Shown here: positions 14,350 through 16,643 of the stretch, piece by piece
Layout: the number at the start of each line of letters is the position of its first letter
Numbering within the stretch: position 1 is the stretch's first letter
Origin: Deltaproteobacteria bacterium
GTDB lineage: Bacteria > Desulfobacterota > Binatia > UBA9968
Assembly (NCBI GenBank): GCA_023250495.1
Contig: JAHFAP010000044.1
Location: 1 to 16,643, forward strand
Direction of reading: 5' to 3'
DNA length: 16,643 nucleotides
Translations under genes and position numbers: made by a program
The notes under the pieces: model-generated
What the model was told of the DNA's origin: nothing
Database searches by the model: none
What the model saw: only the letters and a program-made list of their open reading frames with translations

Positions 14350-15303
14350 ATGACAGCGATGAACGTCATCGTTGTAATTGCGGCTCTTGTCCTTCTAGGG
14401 GTCGCGGCTCTGTCCTGGGGAGACGGCGCGCGGGATGCCTACAACGAGGCGCTCAAGCTGCACCGAGCCGGAATGATCAAGGAAGCGATCGCTTCCTATG
14501 ACAAAGCCATCAAGATCAACCCGCGCCTTGCTGAAGCCTACGTCGGCAGGGGCGCCGCTTACGCCAAACTGGGCCAGCGCGAGCGGGCCATCAAAGATCA
14601 GGACCAGGCGATTCGGCTGGGCCCCAAGCTTGCCGACGCCTACTACAACCGGGCGAATGCTTACGATGAGCTCAAGCAGCACGAGCGGGCGATCAAAGAC
14701 TACGACGAGGCGCTTGCGCTCGATCCCAAGCTCACCGAGGCCTACAGCAACCGGGGCTTAGTCTACTACAAGCTGGGCCAGTATGAGCGCGCCATCAAAG
14801 ACTTTGACGAGGCGCTCCGGCTCGACCCCAAGCTTGCAGACGCCTATTACAACCGGGGCATCGCCTACGCCGACCTGGGGCAATACGAAAAGGCGGTTCG
14901 GGACTACACCGAGGTCGTGAAGGCGTATCCCGAATCCGCCGAGGCCTATTACAACCGTGGCCTGGCTTACTACGGTCTCGGCAAATCCGAACAAGCGCTT
15001 GAGGATTACAACGAAGCGATTCGCCTCAATCCGAAAGACCCGGAGGCCATCTACAACCGGGGCGTGGCCTATGGCCGGCTCGGAAAATACGACTACGCCG
15101 CGCGAGACTTTACCGAGGTGATCGTCATCATGCCGCGCAACGCGGAGGCCTACGGCCAGCGAGGGCTGATCCGTCTGCGTCAAGGACGAGACCAAGAGGC
15201 CGAAGCTGATTTCAAAACAGCCTACCAGCTCGACGCGAAGTTAAAACAGAAGCTTCAGCCGCTCATCGACGAGGCGAAGCGGAAAACCAACGTCAAGCCG
15301 TGA
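14350..15303 (+). CDS. Membrane-anchored or secreted TPR protein, eight repeats
   Basis: This 317-residue protein has a hydrophobic N-terminal segment (residues 5-22, NVIVVIAALVLLGVAALS) acting as an uncleaved anchor or signal. It is followed by eight contiguous 34-residue tetratricopeptide repeats: 27-60, 61-94, 95-128, 129-162, 163-196, 197-230, 231-264 and 265-298. Most carry the canonical AYYNRG, Y-LG and A-DY--A---P pattern. A short basic tail ends the chain. TPR solenoids bind partner proteins; the partner is unknown. The start has no clear ribosome site; ATG 14359 is an alternative. The neighbours run on the opposite strand, so it is monocistronic. A scrap of a related gene survives at 12086-12133, so the genome has or had paralogues. 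Confidence 0.9.
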   Translation: MTAMNVIVVIAALVLLGVAALSWGDGARDAYNEALKLHRAGMIKEAIASYDKAIKINPRLAEAYVGRGAAYAKLGQRERAIKDQDQAIRLGPKLADAYYNRANAYDELKQHERAIKDYDEALALDPKLTEAYSNRGLVYYKLGQYERAIKDFDEALRLDPKLADAYYNRGIAYADLGQYEKAVRDYTEVVKAYPESAEAYYNRGLAYYGLGKSEQALEDYNEAIRLNPKDPEAIYNRGVAYGRLGKYDYAARDFTEVIVIMPRNAEAYGQRGLIRLRQGRDQEAEADFKTAYQLDAKLKQKLQPLIDEAKRKTNVKP

Positions 15304-15311
15304 AGTGGAAG

Positions 15312-15357
15312 GCGTGAGGCGTGCTCGTGAATCGTGCTCGCGGCTCGTGATCACGTC
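15312..15357. repeat. CGTGA-rich spacer repeat 2
   Basis: This tract (GGCGTGAGGCGTGCTCGTGA, then ATCGTGCTCGCGGCTCGTGATC) fills the convergent spacer between the TPR gene and the fourth binding-protein gene. It is related in wording to 14281-14302 and 16356-16400. Its final GTGATCAC is a perfect 8-base palindrome. Confidence 0.6.
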
Positions 15358-16332
15358 TCACTTCTCCCGCAAAACTTTTTCCAGCGGTCCGTTTTCGCGG
15401 AACGGCTCCGGCCAGCCCAGATATTCTTTGAACTCGGGTCGCTTCCTCAGCAAGTCTTTCACCACATTTTCGATCCCCTTATCCGGCACAAAGGGAGCTG
15501 GCTTGAACAGGCCCGCGTAGGCCGCGACCGACTTTTTGACGATCGCAGGATCTTTTTCCCGCAGCCATTTGGAAAAGGATTTCTCAGCGAAGTTCTGATC
15601 CTTTCGGATCAAGTGAATGCCCGCGACATAGGCCCTGAGGAAATCTTCGGTCGTCTTTGGCTCGGCTCTGATATAGGCGCGGCTGCTGGCGACGCACGAA
15701 GCTGGATAGACCAGATCCGTCTTGCTGAGGTCGACGAGCACGGGCCAGCCCCGCTCCAAAAAGCGAATCGCGTAGCGGGTCGTGAGGGCCGCGGCCTGGA
15801 TCCGCCCGACTTCCAGCGCAGCGACCATTTCCGGGCCGGCGCCCAACTGCAGAACGGTCAGATCCCGTTCCGGGTCAAGGCCGACATGTTTCAGCGCCGC
15901 CCGTAGATAGAAATGTGTGGTCGAGCCGTAGCGCGTCACGGCGCTTGCTTGGCCCTTAAGGTCCGCGGGGGATTTGATTTCAGGGCGCGTGATCAGGTAA
16001 ACGGGGTCCGCGTCAATGGGACAGGCGAGTAAAACCACGTCGCCTCCGGCCGCGCGCGCGGCCACGACCGACTCGGCGCCCACGCCGGACAAGGGCAGAT
16101 CGCCGGTGATGATCACCAATGCGATCAGCGAGCCGCCGCGAATCTGCACCGGCTCGACGTTGAGACCGTACCGGGCGAAAAACCCGGCATCTTTTGCGAC
16201 CCATACCGGGAGATGGGCAGGCGAGGCCGTGGTTCCGTAGTAGATGCGCTTCATTTCCTCCGCGGACGCCCGCTGATTCAGCAGGAGCGCGCAAAAGATG
16301 AGGATCAGAAATTGCAACTTAAAGCAGGTCAT
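15358..16332 (-). CDS. ABC transporter substrate-binding protein (NMT1/SsuA-like)
   Basis: This 324-residue secreted protein has a signal peptide at residues 1-24 (LQFLILIFCALLLNQRASA, cut after ASA). The mature chain shows RIYYGTTASPAHLPVWVAK, DAGFFARYGLNVEPVQI, IITGDLPLSGVGAESVVAA, PADLKGQASAVTRYGSTTHF and ALEVGRIQAAALTTRY, the type II binding fold. It is distinct from the other three in the window. No strong ribosome site precedes ATG 16332. No transporter membrane gene is adjacent; the nearest gene upstream on this strand is only a RidA fragment. CGTGA-rich tracts lie on both sides. The ligand is unknown. Confidence 0.9.
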   Translation of the reverse strand: MTCFKLQFLILIFCALLLNQRASAEEMKRIYYGTTASPAHLPVWVAKDAGFFARYGLNVEPVQIRGGSLIALVIITGDLPLSGVGAESVVAARAAGGDVVLLACPIDADPVYLITRPEIKSPADLKGQASAVTRYGSTTHFYLRAALKHVGLDPERDLTVLQLGAGPEMVAALEVGRIQAAALTTRYAIRFLERGWPVLVDLSKTDLVYPASCVASSRAYIRAEPKTTEDFLRAYVAGIHLIRKDQNFAEKSFSKWLREKDPAIVKKSVAAYAGLFKPAPFVPDKGIENVVKDLLRKRPEFKEYLGWPEPFRENGPLEKVLREK

Positions 16333-16355
16333 AAACGCGCAGTGGTCGTAAATAC

Positions 16356-16400
16356 CGTGGTTCGTGTTCGTGATTCGTGAGCGTGAATCATGCTCGTGAC
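16356..16400. repeat. CGTGA-rich spacer repeat 3
   Basis: CCGTGGTTCGTGTTCGTGAT, then TCGTGAGCGTGAATCATGCTCGTGAC, fills most of the spacer between the binding-protein start and the RidA fragment. It is the third tract of the same irregular wording, here with the clearest tandem character. Confidence 0.6.
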
Positions 16401-16413
16401 TCCTGGATGGCTG

Positions 16414-16494
16414 CTACCTCCGGACCTGCACGATGATCTCGGTCTCGACCGGGGCGTCTTTGCTGAGCGACGCGACGCCGATCGCGGCGCGGCT
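16414..16494 (-). pseudogene. C-terminal fragment of a RidA/YjgF-family gene
   Basis: The frame ending at TAG 16414 encodes SRAAIGVASLSKDAPVETEI and then IVQVRR. This matches the end of RidA-type imine/enamine deaminases, where [SA]R[AS][AT]IGVA-L-K-A-VEIE forms the last strands. Only 26 codons are kept out of about 125-150. The codon immediately upstream is TAA (16497-16495), and other frames upstream do not continue the family, so the gene is broken exactly at this point and cannot make a functional protein. It may have been truncated by an insertion or deletion. Confidence 0.6.
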
Positions 16495-16643
16495 TTAACC
16501 ATGCGGCAATCGCAACCGGGTACAACGCGATGCGGCTAAGCCGTGCCGAATATAGCGAGCCTTGATGCGAGCGTTTTCGACATCAGTCTTAAGCCGCGTG
16601 TTAGCGAGCCATGTACTTACGGCTCATAAATTTGGGTCACAGC
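16495..16643. other. Unassigned sequence at the right edge
   Basis: All three minus frames entering from the edge stop within a few codons, and on plus the longest open stretch is about 30 codons with no recognisable content. It contains small hairpins: GAGCC...GGCTC (16605-16624) and CGGCTAAGCCG, and two GCGAGCC pieces. It differs in feel from the adjoining RidA tail and may be the end of an inserted element. I cannot identify it. Confidence 0.35.

Noticed and set aside
16490..16625. attC-like site or group II intron end beside the RidA fragment
   Set aside because: Core-site consensus words for attC do not fit, and the GAGCC...GGCTC hairpin lacks the length and AAA-bulge layout of intron domain V.

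Overview
The window looks like a piece of a chromosome from an uncultured, GC-rich, Gram-negative environmental bacterium. The gene content (several secreted NMT1/SsuA-like substrate-binding proteins, a luciferase-like oxidoreductase, two glutathione transferases, a decarboxylase-type amidohydrolase and a ThDP enzyme) recalls soil and sediment lineages once called Deltaproteobacteria, such as Binatia, Rokubacteria or Tectomicrobia. This is a gestalt from memory; no rRNA or marker gene is present to test it. I see no phage, CRISPR array, intact transposase, tRNA or rRNA.

Layout. (1) Positions 1-4689 hold six genes, all on the minus strand and closely spaced: LLM-type flavin oxidoreductase, glutathione transferase, three-Cys ferredoxin, ParB/Srx-fold protein, MFS transporter, and an NHL beta-propeller protein cut by the left edge. 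They may be one transcript. (2) Positions 4690-5435 hold a divergent spacer with a large imperfect inverted repeat, a stand-alone archaeal-type ThrRS editing-domain gene on plus, and copy A of a recurring gene-tail relic. (3) Positions 5452-7876 are a minus-strand run: PPOX-fold flavoprotein, then two substrate-binding proteins. (4) A 548-residue ThDP enzyme diverges at 8097-9743 and faces a sigma-like glutathione transferase at 9781-10500. (5) Positions 10501-12145 hold one substrate-binding gene (plus), with relic copy B before it and relic copy C after it, then a scrap of a TPR gene. (6) Positions 12146-14151 carry a LigJ-like amidohydrolase and an alpha/beta hydrolase on minus, separated by a spacer with a perfect 16-bp palindrome. 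(7) Positions 14152-16643 carry a purine-rich tract, an eight-repeat TPR protein (plus), a fourth substrate-binding protein (minus), three CGTGA-rich spacers, and the last 26 codons of a RidA-family gene broken off against unrelated sequence.

How it may work together: four secreted binding proteins without permease or ATPase suggest that small organic ligands are captured for transporters encoded elsewhere. The oxidoreductase, transferases, ferredoxin, ThDP enzyme, amidohydrolase and hydrolase look like a loose catabolic repertoire for organic or aromatic acids. No single pathway can be read from the sequence.

The least ordinary content is in the debris: three diverged copies (positions 5343, 10756, 11942) of the 3' end of one unidentified protein-coding gene, each beside a substrate-binding gene, plus a scrap of a TPR gene and a broken RidA tail. 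These suggest repeated small rearrangements at binding-protein loci. I did not find a convincing new multi-gene system; the tail family is the best lead.
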